A stretch of 64,000 bases of DNA, taken from the NCBI GenBank assembly GCA_002733575.1, contig NVWB01000001.1, forward strand, positions 1 to 64,000. Reading direction: 5' to 3'. Source of the DNA: Blastopirellula sp. Its GTDB lineage: Bacteria > Planctomycetota > Planctomycetia > Pirellulales > Pirellulaceae. A program made the position numbers and the translations under genes. The notes under the pieces were generated by a model. The model ran no database searches, was not told the origin of the DNA, and saw only the letters and a program-made list of their open reading frames with translations. This document shows positions 1 through 9,262 of the stretch, in pieces; within the stretch, counting starts at the first letter, position 1, and every line of letters begins with the position of its first letter.

Positions 1-1396
1 TGAGCACCCAAGTGAGCCAAGCCTCGGGATCGACGCCGTTCATCTTTGCGGTCTCGATGAGGGTGTAGGCGACAGCTGCGGCTTTGCCACCGCCGACTGA
101 ACCCATGAAGAGATAATTTTTGCGGCCGAGTGCTATGGGCCGGATTGACCGCTCACAGATGTTGTTGTCGAGCTCCAACATTCCGTTGCTGAGATAGGCA
201 CGCGCTTTTGGCATCCGACCTAAGGCGTAGCGGATTGCCTGAGCCAGCGGCGTCTTTCCGGAGATTTTGGGTAACTGGAGTTGCAGCCAGTCTTCCAAAT
301 CATCAAAGACGGGCTTGGCCTTGGTCTGCCGCAGGATCGCACGTTCTTGAGGTGATTGCCCCCGTGCTTCCTTCTCGACGCGGTAGAGGTCTGCGATCCG
401 CTCGATCACTTCCTTGGCGATGGCGGAGCCTTGGGTCTCATAGACCTCGACGAACTTGCGGCGCACATGCACCATGCAGGCCTGTTCGGCGGCTTTGTCT
501 TCCCCGAACAAACCATTAAAGCCAGCATAACCATCGGCATGCACGGTGCCTTTGTATCCGGATAAATGATTGACGGGATGCTCGCCTTTGCGATCCACGC
601 TGAACTGATACCATGCGCAGGGCGGGACTTGGCCACACCACGGGCGTTCATCGCGTACATAGCTCCAGAGCCGCGCGGTTTTGGCCTTCTTTGTCTTTGT
701 TTTGGTTTGCAGCTTTACCGGCGTATCGTCAGCAAAAAGCGCAGGTCCTGCCCGCACCAGTTTGCCTATATGATCGGACAAGGGTTCAAGCAGCGCCGTG
801 GAGCGGCCCACCCAGTCGGTCAGCGTGGAGCGGTGAAGATCAACCTTCTCACGCGCGTAAATATCCGATTGCCGGGCAAGTGGCAGATGGTCGCAATATT
901 TGCTGGTCAGCACATGGGCGAGCAGACCGGGCCCGGGACGACCCCGCTCTATAGGTCGCGAGGGCAGTGGCGCTTGCGAGAATGCCTCACAGCAAGTGCA
1001 AGCCATGCGCGGGCGTATAATCCGACGCACCACGAAGCGCCCCGGAATATATTCCAGCTCTTCGGTGACATCTTCACCAAGCTGGCGCAGATTGCCGCCA
1101 CAGTCCGAACACGCATCACCTGGGGGCAGGACCTCGTCCACCCGGTCCAGATGATCCGGCAGCGGATTGCGGCTGTGTTTGCGCTTGGCGGGTTGGTCAG
1201 CCTCGGCGTCATCGTCGTGCGCCGGGTCAAGCTGCTTTTGTGCCTCAGCTGCCGCTTCGATCTCTGCATCTTCCGACAAATCGAAGGCCAGTTGATCGAG
1301 GCTCTCGGATTTGGAGCCGAAGCGGGCTTTTTGATGCGCAGCCAGTTGTCCTTTGAGCTTCTCAATCAGATAGGCCTGTGACTGCACTTCTGCCAT
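1..1396 (-). mobile_element. tnpC: IS66-family transposase TnpC (partial, both ends missing)
   Basis: Reading the minus strand downward from 1396 gives one uninterrupted frame to the window edge, about 465 codons. It carries the IS66 hallmarks: a zinc-finger-like block CSDCGG...CTCC at about residues 95-135, then FADDTPVK and HADGYAGF, which hold the first two acidic residues of the DDE triad, and near the left edge ELDNNICERSIRP, which holds the Glu. The C-terminus lies outside the window. The usual coiled-coil N-terminus appears lost: the frame stays open above the ATG at 1396 straight into livM sequence, so this ATG may be only an internal methionine. No tnpA/tnpB partners are visible on this side. 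The element seems truncated at the livM junction and probably cannot move alone. Confidence 0.9.
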
Positions 1397-1403
1397 CAGA
1401 AGT

Positions 1404-2179
1404 TTGATTGCTGTTATCGTTCCGGTCATCTTTGCGGCGGCGCTCGGATATTTCATGTTCTACGGGCGGTTAAATGATGTCTATCTTGGTGTCATTACGC
1501 TGACCGCAACTCTGATCCTGTTTAAACTTGCCAACAGTACGGCCGGTGACATCTATACCATTGGTAAGGCCCGTCTGGGCGGGTTCAACGGTATGCCCGG
1601 AACACCACTGCTTGCCAATCCATTTGGCAATGGCGAACCTTTGTCCCCGTACGCGCTTTATAGCCTCGCAGTTATTTTGTTGTTGTTGAGCTATCTGGCA
1701 TGCAAATGGCTTTTGGCCACGCGCTTTGGTCGGGTGATGGTAGCGTCCGGGAAAACGAGATTCGGGCGGAGCTGCTGGGCTATGACACGCGGCCCTATAA
1801 GCTTATCTTCTTTTGCTTTGGCGCCGGGATCGCCGGGATTTCGGGCATGCTCTTTGCCAATGCTGTCTTCGTCAGCCCGACAATGTTCAGCCTGAACTAC
1901 ACCGCCCAGATTTTGATTTGGGTTATCGTGGGAGGCCTCGGTAGCCTTATGGGTCCGATCATTGGCTGCATCATTTTGCAGGTGATAACAGCTTATCTCG
2001 GGAAAACTGGTCTGATCGACCCCAACGCCGCTCTGGGCCTGATTCTCATTCTGTTTGTGCTGCTTATGCCTCGTGGGCTGCTACCCCCGCTGGCCGATGT
2101 AGTGGACCGGATTCTTTTACGTAAAACCAAGGCCCCAAAATCTCTGGGCACGACAGTACAGGGGGCTGACAATGAATGA
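1404..2179 (+). pseudogene. livM: livM-like branched-chain amino acid/urea ABC permease, 5'-deleted and frameshifted
   Basis: This is the C-terminal part of a LivM/UrtC-type inner-membrane permease. It begins with transmembrane helices at the junction with the IS66 gene and ends in GLILILFVLLMPRGLLPP, typical of the family end. The 5' half is missing. The frame opening at 1404 runs correctly through LLATRFGRVMVA, then the homology continues in the next frame as VRENEIRAELLGYD. One base appears lost at about 1745-1746: an extra G there would restore a continuous frame. The 3' end overlaps livG by 8 nt, as in an intact liv operon. With deletion plus frameshift the permease must be non-functional, so the downstream ATPases lack a cognate membrane partner here. 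Confidence 0.88.
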
Positions 2180-2894
2180 TCAACCGCTATTGCAAACCCG
2201 AAATCTCTCAATGCACTTTGGCGGCGTTCGGGCTCTTGATCAGGTGGATTTCTCGCTCTCGCGGGGCGAACTGCGCTGTCTGATTGGATCCAACGGGGCC
2301 GGAAAAAGCACATTTTTCAAATGCCTTACCGGACAGCTGACCCCAACCCATGGAGAAGTGCTGTTGAACGGGGCAGAGGTGGGCGGGTTGTCCAGCGCTG
2401 CGATCGCCAGCCGTGGCGTCGGGATCAAAACACAGGTGCCGAACCTATTCGATGGTTTGACCGTGTTTGAAAATCTCTGGGTATCGGTCCGCTCTGTTCA
2501 GGACAATAAATCCCGAGATCAGATTGTCGAAGAGACGATGGAGCGCATCGGCATCACTCATCTTTCTAAGCTTGTTGCAGGAGAGATTGAACATGGGCAG
2601 CGTCAGTTCGTGGAGCTTGCCATGGTTGTAGCCGAGAGTCCCGAGCTCATCCTTTTCGACGAGCCCGCGGCCGGACTTTCTGCGGAAGAAACCAGAAGAC
2701 TCGCCGACATCATTCATGAACTCAATCGAGAGCACGCGCTCATTGTTGTCGAGCATGACATGCAGTTCATCCGCATGATCGGCAAACAAGTGACGGTTTT
2801 TCACCAGGGGCAAATCCTGGCGGAAGACGAAACCGATGCAATTCTCAATAATCAGCAGGTGCGAAATGTCTATCTTGGTAAATCAGCCGTCTGA
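2172..2894 (+). CDS. livG: Branched-chain amino acid/urea-type ABC transporter ATPase (LivG/UrtD-like)
   Basis: A 240-residue cytoplasmic ABC ATPase. Walker A GSNGAGKST lies near residue 40, a variant signature GEIEHGQRQ near residue 137, Walker B LILFDEP near 160, and the switch histidine in VVEHDM. Both length and signature resemble the LivG/UrtD branch of the HAAT family. It overlaps the livM remnant by 8 nt and livF by 29 nt, so it belongs to the same transcript. The gene itself looks intact, but its permease livM is broken and no periplasmic binding protein or livH is visible in the window. The substrate (amino acid, urea or amide) cannot be told from the sequence. Confidence 0.88.
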   Translation: MNDQPLLQTRNLSMHFGGVRALDQVDFSLSRGELRCLIGSNGAGKSTFFKCLTGQLTPTHGEVLLNGAEVGGLSSAAIASRGVGIKTQVPNLFDGLTVFENLWVSVRSVQDNKSRDQIVEETMERIGITHLSKLVAGEIEHGQRQFVELAMVVAESPELILFDEPAAGLSAEETRRLADIIHELNREHALIVVEHDMQFIRMIGKQVTVFHQGQILAEDETDAILNNQQVRNVYLGKSAV

Positions 2895-3597
2895 GATCCT
2901 GAATGCTTCGGGCTTGTCAAGCGGGTACGGCAACATCCCTATTCTTTCCGACGTCTCTCTAACCGTGGCGGATGGCGAATTTGTGGGGATCCTCGGCCAC
3001 AATGGCATGGGGAAAACCACGTTGCTGCGGACGCTAATGGGGCACATCGAGGCAACAGCCGGCAGTGTCCGGTTCAAAGGTGAAGACATCACTTCAACTG
3101 CGCCGGAGGCTCGTGCAAAACTAGGTCTCGGTTATGTTCCACAAGGGCGCCAAATCTTTCCCAACTTGTCGGTGTGGGAGAACCTGAAATTTGCAGCCTT
3201 GTCCTCGGGCGACAGGGACGACCGCAAGTTGGAGGAAATTCTTGAATTTTTCCCCCGGCTGAAAGACCTGCTGACACGACAAGGGGGCGTATTGAGCGGT
3301 GGTGAGCAACAGTTGCTGGCGCTGGCGCGCTGTCTGGCAACTGATCCCAACCTCATTCTTCTTGATGAACCCACGGAAGGCATCCAGCCGTCGATCATTG
3401 AAGAAATCGCAGAAACTCTGGGCGACATCCGTCGCACGCGGGGGGTCGCCTTTGTTCTGGTGGAACAAAATCTAGAGTTTATCGGACAGCTCTCGGAGCG
3501 CATTCTGATCATGCAGAAGGGGCGCATCATCCGCGAATTGACATCTCATGATCTCACAAAAATCGACCTGGCGCACGAATTCTCGGGCTTAGAATAA
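2866..3597 (+). CDS. livF: Branched-chain amino acid/urea-type ABC transporter ATPase (LivF/UrtE-like)
   Basis: The second ATPase of the liv-type transporter, 243 residues. Walker A GHNGMGKTT lies near residue 42, signature LSGGEQQLLALAR near 143, and Walker B LILLDEPTEG, the extended form common in UrtE/LivF. The ATG at 2866 is preferred over one at 2836 because the conserved N-terminus starts just after it and the overlap with livG is then a normal 29 nt. The neighbours are livG upstream and a small monooxygenase-like gene 19 nt downstream. The gene looks intact. Its activity depends on a permease that is deleted here, unless another copy exists elsewhere in the genome. Confidence 0.88.
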   Translation: MSILVNQPSEILNASGLSSGYGNIPILSDVSLTVADGEFVGILGHNGMGKTTLLRTLMGHIEATAGSVRFKGEDITSTAPEARAKLGLGYVPQGRQIFPNLSVWENLKFAALSSGDRDDRKLEEILEFFPRLKDLLTRQGGVLSGGEQQLLALARCLATDPNLILLDEPTEGIQPSIIEEIAETLGDIRRTRGVAFVLVEQNLEFIGQLSERILIMQKGRIIRELTSHDLTKIDLAHEFSGLE

Positions 3598-3616
3598 CAC
3601 AAAAAGGGGACTGGAA

Positions 3617-3916
3617 ATGCGTACTATTACCGCAATAATAAGAGCCAAGACCGGTTACGAGGAGACCCTCAAACAGGCACTTCTGGAGGTGGCAGAAAAC
3701 GTCAGGAAAAATGAACCGGAAACCATAGATTTCTATATTTCCCAAGACGTTACTGACAGCCGAATGTTCACCACATACGAGCGATTTGTCGACCAAACGG
3801 CCATGGATAACCACAACAATTCCGACACCGTTGCACGGTTCTTTGGTATTGCTCAGCCCATTTTGGATGGCGAAGTGACGCTGGTTACCAGCGACGAAGT
3901 TTCGGCCAAAACCTGA
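3617..3916 (+). CDS. ABM-domain small monooxygenase-like protein
   Basis: A 99-residue protein resembling the antibiotic biosynthesis monooxygenase (ABM, YgiN-type) dimeric alpha+beta barrel fold. It starts RTITAIIRAKTGYEETLKQ and has the FYISQDVTDSRMFTTYERF strand and helix pattern with a conserved YERF. Known members are cofactor-free quinol monooxygenases or simply ligand-binding dimers. It sits between livF and an aldehyde dehydrogenase and probably shares their transcript. A purine-rich AAAAGGGGA stretch precedes the ATG. Its substrate is unknown. The context suggests a step in catabolism of whatever the liv transporter once imported. Confidence 0.75.
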   Translation: MRTITAIIRAKTGYEETLKQALLEVAENVRKNEPETIDFYISQDVTDSRMFTTYERFVDQTAMDNHNNSDTVARFFGIAQPILDGEVTLVTSDEVSAKT

Positions 3917-3965
3917 GCGATGTGTCCTGGTGATCGGAAATGGCAAACTAAAAGCGGAGAGCAAA

Positions 3966-5414
3966 ATGAAAGACGCCCGAAAATTTTACATTGATGGCAA
4001 GTGGGTTGACTCGATTGACGGGACAGACCGCGCGGTCATCAACCCTTCTACGGAAGAGGAGTATGCAACAATTTCTCTGGGTGGGTCGCAAGATCTTAAC
4101 ACTGCTATCGCAGCTGCCAAGGCGTCGTTCGCCGTCTGGAGCCAGACATCGAAAAAGGACCGGCTCGATCTGCTGAAGACTATCCTCGACATTTACATCC
4201 GGCGCGGCAGCGAGATGGGCGAAGCAATGAGCCTTGAAATGGGCGCGCCAATTGATCTGGCAAATGGTTTGCAAACTGCGATTGGCCAAGTCCACATCGA
4301 AGCGTTTATCAAAACCCTGGAAAACTTTGAGTTTGAACGCCCCCTCAGTGAAGGCGCCAAGAACGATCGAATTTTCTATGAACCCATTGGGGTCTGCGGC
4401 CTGATCACGCCCTGGAACTGGCCCATGAACCAGGTGACGCTCAAAGTGATTCCCGCGCTTGCGGCTGGATGCACAATGATTCTGAAGCCTTCAGAAGAGT
4501 CACCAATGTCATCGCTTCTGTTCGCCGAGTACTTGGACGAAGCAGGCGTTCCGGCAGGAGTCTTCAATCTGATCAATGGTGATGGGGCAGGGGTCGGAAG
4601 TCAGCTCACCTCGCATCCGGATGTCGATTTCGTTTCCTTCACAGGCTCAACCCGCGCTGGCCAAGCGATCACCAAATCCGCAGCCGACACCGTCAAACGG
4701 GTGGCATTGGAATTGGGCGGCAAGGGGGCCAACATCATTTTTGACGATGCAGACGCAGAGGCCGTCACCCGAGGTGCGCTGCACTGCTTCGAGAACACCG
4801 GTCAATCATGTAACGCACCCACACGCATGTTGGTGCAACGTTCGCGTTATGAAAGTGCGGTGGAAGAAGCCAGTCTGGCCGCAAAGTCCCTGAAAGTAGA
4901 TCATGCCTCGAAATCTGGCAACCATATGGGCCCGGCTGTGAACGAGGCGCAGTTCCTGAAAATCAACAGCATGATAGACGTGGGTATCAAAGAAGGCGCG
5001 CGACTCGTTGCTGGCGGCACTGGAAAGCCTGCTGGACTGAACAGGGGGTTCTTCGTCAAACCAACAGTTTTTGCGGACTGTAACAATGAAATGGCCGTCA
5101 TGAATCAGGAGATTTTTGGCCCGGTTCTATCCATGATGCCGTTTGACACGGAAGAAGAAGCCATCAAAATAGCCAATGACACACCTTACGGTCTGGCTAA
5201 TTATGTACAGACCCAGGATCCGGCAAAAGCCAATCGCGTTGCTCGCCAGCTTCGGTCGGGCATGGTCGAGATGAACGGGAACTTCCGCACCGCGGCTGAA
5301 GGCAGCCCGTTCGGTGGTTACAAACAGTCGGGCAATGGCCGTGAAGGCGGTATCTGGGGGCTCGAAGACTTTCTGGAAGTTAAGGGAGTAGGTGGTTGGA
5401 ATCTAGACTGTTAA
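3966..5414 (+). CDS. NAD(P)+-dependent aldehyde dehydrogenase
   Basis: A soluble ALDH-superfamily enzyme of 482 residues, the normal length, oxidising an aldehyde to the acid. TPWNWPMNQ marks the cofactor site, LELGGKGANII holds the general-base Glu at about residue 249, and NTGQSCNAPTR holds the catalytic Cys at about residue 282. EIFGPVLSMM and the C-terminal GGYKQSGNGREGG are also present. The ATG at 3966 is chosen because GCGGAGAG lies just upstream and the protein then begins with the family DGKWVDS motif. A GTG at 3930 would add 12 atypical residues. It is the last gene of the liv-associated operon and is followed by a hairpin. The aldehyde cannot be named. The protein is distinct from the GabD at 14.8 kb. 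Confidence 0.9.
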   Translation: MKDARKFYIDGKWVDSIDGTDRAVINPSTEEEYATISLGGSQDLNTAIAAAKASFAVWSQTSKKDRLDLLKTILDIYIRRGSEMGEAMSLEMGAPIDLANGLQTAIGQVHIEAFIKTLENFEFERPLSEGAKNDRIFYEPIGVCGLITPWNWPMNQVTLKVIPALAAGCTMILKPSEESPMSSLLFAEYLDEAGVPAGVFNLINGDGAGVGSQLTSHPDVDFVSFTGSTRAGQAITKSAADTVKRVALELGGKGANIIFDDADAEAVTRGALHCFENTGQSCNAPTRMLVQRSRYESAVEEASLAAKSLKVDHASKSGNHMGPAVNEAQFLKINSMIDVGIKEGARLVAGGTGKPAGLNRGFFVKPTVFADCNNEMAVMNQEIFGPVLSMMPFDTEEEAIKIANDTPYGLANYVQTQDPAKANRVARQLRSGMVEMNGNFRTAAEGSPFGGYKQSGNGREGGIWGLEDFLEVKGVGGWNLDC

Positions 5415-5441
5415 CTACCAGACCCTTTCGCGGGAAAACTC

Positions 5442-5469
5442 ATCGCCGGATTCTTGCGAGACCGGCGAT
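5442..5469 (+). terminator. Possible terminator after the aldehyde dehydrogenase
   Basis: An 8-bp perfect stem, ATCGCCGG (5442-5449) with CCGGCGAT (5462-5469), has a 12-nt loop and is followed by a moderately T-rich TGTTGGTTTGG. It lies 27 nt past the aldehyde dehydrogenase stop, between that gene and a convergent lysR relic. The T-tract is weak, so the call is tentative. Confidence 0.45.
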
Positions 5470-5496
5470 TGTTGGTTTGGTAAAGGAACAGGACAC

Positions 5497-5795
5497 TTAA
5501 AGAATTCTGGAAAGGATATATCCCAAGAAAGACACGGCTGCCGGCGTTTTCCGGAGGTTGCGTGCTTTGAAGATTGCTACCTCAAAAGGCGGCGGGCCTG
5601 GAATGAGTGCAACAGTGGACACATTTTTTGAGGCCATGTCGTCCATATTATGAGACAAATCTGACAGAATCCCAAAGCCGACATCGGCCTGAACGAGGCG
5701 TCGAATGACCTCCATTTCGTGGATTTTCCCTATTTTCGCACCACGTTGACCGAGAGCACTAATATAGTTCCGAAATTCCTCTAACTGATAATCAC
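5497..5795 (-). pseudogene. LysR-type regulator, C-terminal relic
   Basis: The frame reads from about 5795 to the stop at 5497 as the last ~95 residues of a LysR co-inducer domain, with MEVIRRLVQADVGFGILSDL and a final FLGYILSRIL. It is clearly paralogous to the end of the intact LysR at 24249-25142 (MEAIRRLVQADVGMCILSDL, FLGHLLSRIL). The HTH and most of the effector domain are gone, cut off where IS256-type sequence begins near 5799. The codons before the first ATG (5715) are still LysR-like, so the relic is longer than its methionine-started frame. It was probably the regulator of the liv/aldehyde dehydrogenase operon before the IS insertion. Non-functional. Confidence 0.85.
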
Positions 5796-5798
5796 AGA

Positions 5799-6192
5799 AT
5801 GCATGCGGTGATTATCGGGGCAACGCCTGAAGGTAAAAAGGAGCTGCTCGGCTTCCGGTTTGGTCTGCGCGAAAGTGCGCAGAGTTGGCGCGAGCTGTTG
5901 GTGGGTCTCCGGGGTCGCGGTTTGTCCGTCGCCCCAGAGATTGCCGTCGGCGACAGTGCCATGGGCTTCTGGAACGCTCTGGACGAGATATTCCCCAGCA
6001 CCAAACATCAACGCTGCTGGGTCCATAAAGTTAAGAACGGGCTGAACCAATTTCCCAAGCCCATGACGGCGGTGGTGAAATCCGATCTGAACGACATCCA
6101 GCACGCCGAAACACGGGCCGAAGCCTTGGTGGCAATCAATCTGTTCAAAGAAAAATACGGTGTGAAATTTGAGAAGGCTGTGGCCTGTCTGA
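5799..6192 (+). pseudogene. IS256-family (mutator) transposase, internal fragment
   Basis: About 130 residues match the core of IS256-type transposases: IGATPEGKKELLGF, RESAQSWRELLVGLRGRGL, the APEIAVGDSAMGFWNALDE block with the second Asp of the DDE triad, then HQRCWVHKVKN and the NLFKEKYGVKFEKAVACL stretch. Both the N-terminal part and the C-terminal Glu region are missing. At about 6193 the homology stops and another IS relic begins in the same frame. It directly interrupts the LysR relic on its left. Confidence 0.88.
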
Positions 6193-6339
6193 CTCTGCTG
6201 CGGAGGCTGGCAATTGATCGGCCAAATCAGGTCTGGTGTCTGGAAACAGATCGACTGCTTCTCCTCGTCTGTCCAAAACCGCTTGGTTCGACGTGCCATC
6301 CAATGCCCCATAGTGTCCATTATTCATGGTGGACACTAT
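6193..6339. mobile_element. Scrambled IS3-like relics with a terminal-repeat-like palindrome
   Basis: Two fragments are fused back to back. On the plus strand at 6196-6237, LLRRLAIDRPNQVW is the start of the integrase core of IS3-type OrfB. On the minus strand from 6299 down to 6237, MARRTKRFWTDEEKQSICFQT is the start of an IS3-type OrfA. Just beyond, 10-bp arms ATAGTGTCCA (6310-6319) and TGGACACTAT (6330-6339) form a perfect inverted repeat around a 10-nt centre, like an IS end or two abutting ends. No intact transposase remains. This marks the left border of the malonate operon. Confidence 0.65.
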
Positions 6340-6423
6340 CGAACACTCTCTACTCACGGCAGAGCAGTGACACCGGACGCTTTCGAAATATGGGCACCGG
6401 TTTACCTGTGCCATCTTCTTATT

Positions 6424-7947
6424 TCATGCAAACAAACCGGTGTAGGTATCTCTCAGCACGTTTTTCAGGATCTTGCCCATGGCGTTCCGGGGAAGTTCAT
6501 CCAGGATGATAACTCTTTTAGGCTGTTTAAATTTTGCTAGGTCAGTCGCTATCGCATTGCGGATGGTATCCGGTGTCAGTTCGGTGCCGGGTTCAGGCAC
6601 CACCACTGCCACCACGCCTTCACCGAAATCCGGATGCGGCACACCGATTACGGCGCTTTCATTGACCCCGGGAAGGTCATTGATCAGGATTTCGACCTCT
6701 TTGGGGTAAACGTTGTACCCACCGGTTATGATTAGGTCCTTGCCGCGTCCAACGATGTGCACATAGCCATCGTTATCAATCTTGCCCAGATCGCCTGTGA
6801 TAAAGAAACCGTTCTCGCGCAGTTCTTCCGCCGTCTTTTCAGGCATCCGCCAATAACCCGCAAAGACATTGGGTCCGCGCACTTCCAGCACCCCAACCTC
6901 ACCATGCGGGAGTGTTTCGCCGCTGGCCGGATCGGCCACGATGATCTCAATACCTGGCAGCGGGAGCCCGACGGTTCCGGCGCGGCGGTCGCCGTCATAG
7001 GGGTTCGATGTGTTCATATTGGTTTCAGTCATGCCGTAGCGCTCCAAAAGCGCGTGATTTGTCAACTCGCGCCAGCGGTCATGTGTTTCTACCAAGAGTG
7101 GTGCCGAGCCTGAAACGAACAGGCGCATGCCTTTCGATGCCTCTGCCAACCCTTCCATTTCAAGCAGGCGAACATAGAACGTCGGTACGCCCATCAGGAC
7201 CGTGGCTTCTTTCATGTAGCCCAATATAGCGTCGGCATCGAACCTGGCCATGAAGATGCAGGACGAACCGGCCATCAAGGTGATATTGGTGGCGACAAAA
7301 AGCCCATGAGTGTGGAAGATCGGCAAGGCGTGGATCAGTACATCTTCCTGGGTGAAGTGCCAAACATCTTTCAGTGTTTCGGCATTTGACGACAGGCCTC
7401 GGTGGGTCAGCATTGCGCCTTTCGAGCGCCCGGTAGTTCCCGAAGTATAGAGGATCGCAGCAAGGTCGTCGGCGGCGCGGGCGACCGGTTCGAAACCACC
7501 GCGTTGGGTATTGCGCCGTTCGGTCAAAGTACCGGTCTCATCCGCGGCAATTGTCAGAACTTCAGCCACACCGCAATTGGCCGCGATTGGAGCCAGTTCA
7601 TCCTGTCGCTTGGGATCACAGACCAAAACCCGAGGCGATGCATCGCCAAGGAAATAAGTGAGTTCAGCCTCCGTATAGGCGGTATTGAGCGGCAAGAAGA
7701 CTCCACCGGCCAAAATCGTGCCAATGTAAAGCTCCAGCATTGCTTGCGTTTTATGGGCCTGCACCGCCACCCGGTCGCCCGGCTGCACACCAGCACCGAC
7801 AAGAACCGCGGCCATTTTCTCGGCGTTGGTAAAGAAATCACCATAGCTGACCGTTTCGCCGGTCTGGTGGTTTTGCAAAAAAGGGGCATCCTCGGCACCA
7901 ATGCTGGCGCGACGTAACCGGGCCGCAAGGTAGTTAGCTTCGTACAT
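6424..7947 (-). CDS. matB: Malonyl-CoA synthetase
   Basis: A cytoplasmic acyl-adenylate-forming ligase of 507 residues: malonate + ATP + CoA gives malonyl-CoA. The AMP-binding P-loop YTSGTTGRSKG lies at residues 167-177, RYGMTETNMN near 330, the hinge GRGKDLIITGGYNVYPKE near 400, and the catalytic lysine in NAMGKILKN near 490. MTETNMNTSNPY and the overall sequence are close to alphaproteobacterial MatB. The ATG at 7947 has AAGGAC upstream. An in-frame start at 8019 would run into matA. It follows matA by 13 nt as the last gene of an operon beginning at dctQ. Pairing with a malonyl-CoA decarboxylase and a TRAP importer makes malonate the probable substrate. Confidence 0.93.
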   Translation of the reverse strand: MYEANYLAARLRRASIGAEDAPFLQNHQTGETVSYGDFFTNAEKMAAVLVGAGVQPGDRVAVQAHKTQAMLELYIGTILAGGVFLPLNTAYTEAELTYFLGDASPRVLVCDPKRQDELAPIAANCGVAEVLTIAADETGTLTERRNTQRGGFEPVARAADDLAAILYTSGTTGRSKGAMLTHRGLSSNAETLKDVWHFTQEDVLIHALPIFHTHGLFVATNITLMAGSSCIFMARFDADAILGYMKEATVLMGVPTFYVRLLEMEGLAEASKGMRLFVSGSAPLLVETHDRWRELTNHALLERYGMTETNMNTSNPYDGDRRAGTVGLPLPGIEIIVADPASGETLPHGEVGVLEVRGPNVFAGYWRMPEKTAEELRENGFFITGDLGKIDNDGYVHIVGRGKDLIITGGYNVYPKEVEILINDLPGVNESAVIGVPHPDFGEGVVAVVVPEPGTELTPDTIRNAIATDLAKFKQPKRVIILDELPRNAMGKILKNVLRDTYTGLFA

Positions 7948-7960
7948 TCGAATAGTCCTT

Positions 7961-9250
7961 TTAGTCGCGAGCCAAAGCACACACTTCAGACGAAGCGGCA
8001 ACGCTGCGCTCGGTGGCATAGGCCTGATGATGGGTTTCTATCTGATCGCCGTCATAGAGGTAGTTCACCATAACGCCCCAGGAATTGTCACGTCCGCGGG
8101 TGCTGAGATCGGCATCAGTGTGAACCTTGTGCAAGACCGCACCATTTCCCAGATGGAAATGCGCTACCGGGTCATACGCCGTGCCCTGCGGGCGTTTGGC
8201 CTTGGTCAGATATCGCGCAGCAAGGCGGGCTGCGAATTCGGGCGAAGGGATGTCGTCTTTGTCCATCGCCCGAAGCGACGCGAGGTCGGTTTCACTCAGT
8301 ATATTCTCAACATCTTTTGCATCTTTGTCCGCCCACTTGCGCAACGCGGGCACCGGAGACAGCGTGACGAAAGTGGTCAGATTAGGCAATTCACGCTGCA
8401 GTTCCACCACCACTTGTTTGATCAGGAAATTCCCGAAGGAAATGCCACGCAATCCTTTCTGACAGTTCGAGATTGAATAGAACACGGCGGTTTTGGCCAG
8501 ATCCGGCTCTATCCGCTTGCGTTCACTGCTGAGGATCGGCGCAATCGCACCGGGGATGGTTTCGGTCAACGCCACCTCTACAAAGATCAGCGGCTCTGTC
8601 GGCATCGCAGGGTGAAAAAACGCAAAAAGCCGCCGGTCGGGATCACCGACGCGCTGGCGCAGATCATCCCAGCCGGTAATTTCGTGTACCGCCTCGTAGG
8701 CGATGACTTTCTCAAGAACCTCGGCAGGGGTGGACCAGTCAATCCTGCGGATCTCAAGAAACCCGCGATTGAACCAGCTGGAAAACAGATGCTGGAAATC
8801 CTCGTCGAGCCCGCGCAACGTCCCGGAACTCCCGATAAGCTCGAGAAGATCCGCGCGCATCGATACCAGTCGGGCGGTGGCACCTGGTACCCTGTTAATG
8901 TGGCGGATCAATCCCTGAGAGCGCGGTTCGGCGGCAAAATGGATTGCCCGCGCTGCGTTCACATCCCCCGATGACCACAATTTGATTGCGGTGCTCAACG
9001 CTTTGTCGTCGGTTCCAAATTCAGCGCAAATGGCCTGGAAAAAATCAGTTTTCCTGGCTGGGGTCAATTTGGTGTAAAGTTCCAGGATCCGCTGTGCCGT
9101 AATCAAACCGGACGCCTCGCCCTGATCGGTCATCAAATCGCGGCACAGGCTGAGAATATCCGCCTCGGCTTCCTCCTGCTGCCCGCGTTCGCCCCCCCGG
9201 GATCCGGCCACGCGCCGCAGAATATCACTCAAGAAACTTCGTTGTGCCAT
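7961..9250 (-). CDS. matA: Malonyl-CoA decarboxylase
   Basis: A 429-residue member of the MCD/MLYCD family, converting malonyl-CoA to acetyl-CoA and CO2. The helical N-terminal domain covers about residues 1-170. The GNAT-like catalytic domain holds the conserved NCQKGLRGISFGN block and the late YDPVAHFHLGNGAVLHKVH block with the active-site His. The length matches rhizobial MatA. It lies 12 nt downstream of the amidase and 13 nt upstream of matB, so translation is probably coupled. With MatB it completes the route from malonate to acetyl-CoA. Expression is likely driven from upstream of dctQ, where palindromes are seen. Confidence 0.93.
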   Translation of the reverse strand: MAQRSFLSDILRRVAGSRGGERGQQEEAEADILSLCRDLMTDQGEASGLITAQRILELYTKLTPARKTDFFQAICAEFGTDDKALSTAIKLWSSGDVNAARAIHFAAEPRSQGLIRHINRVPGATARLVSMRADLLELIGSSGTLRGLDEDFQHLFSSWFNRGFLEIRRIDWSTPAEVLEKVIAYEAVHEITGWDDLRQRVGDPDRRLFAFFHPAMPTEPLIFVEVALTETIPGAIAPILSSERKRIEPDLAKTAVFYSISNCQKGLRGISFGNFLIKQVVVELQRELPNLTTFVTLSPVPALRKWADKDAKDVENILSETDLASLRAMDKDDIPSPEFAARLAARYLTKAKRPQGTAYDPVAHFHLGNGAVLHKVHTDADLSTRGRDNSWGVMVNYLYDGDQIETHHQAYATERSVAASSEVCALARD

Positions 9251-9262
9251 TGCCCCATTTCC

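Noticed and set aside
566-1381. 271-codon plus-strand frame
   Set aside because: Antisense shadow of the IS66 tnpC frame, which has clear family motifs on the minus strand.
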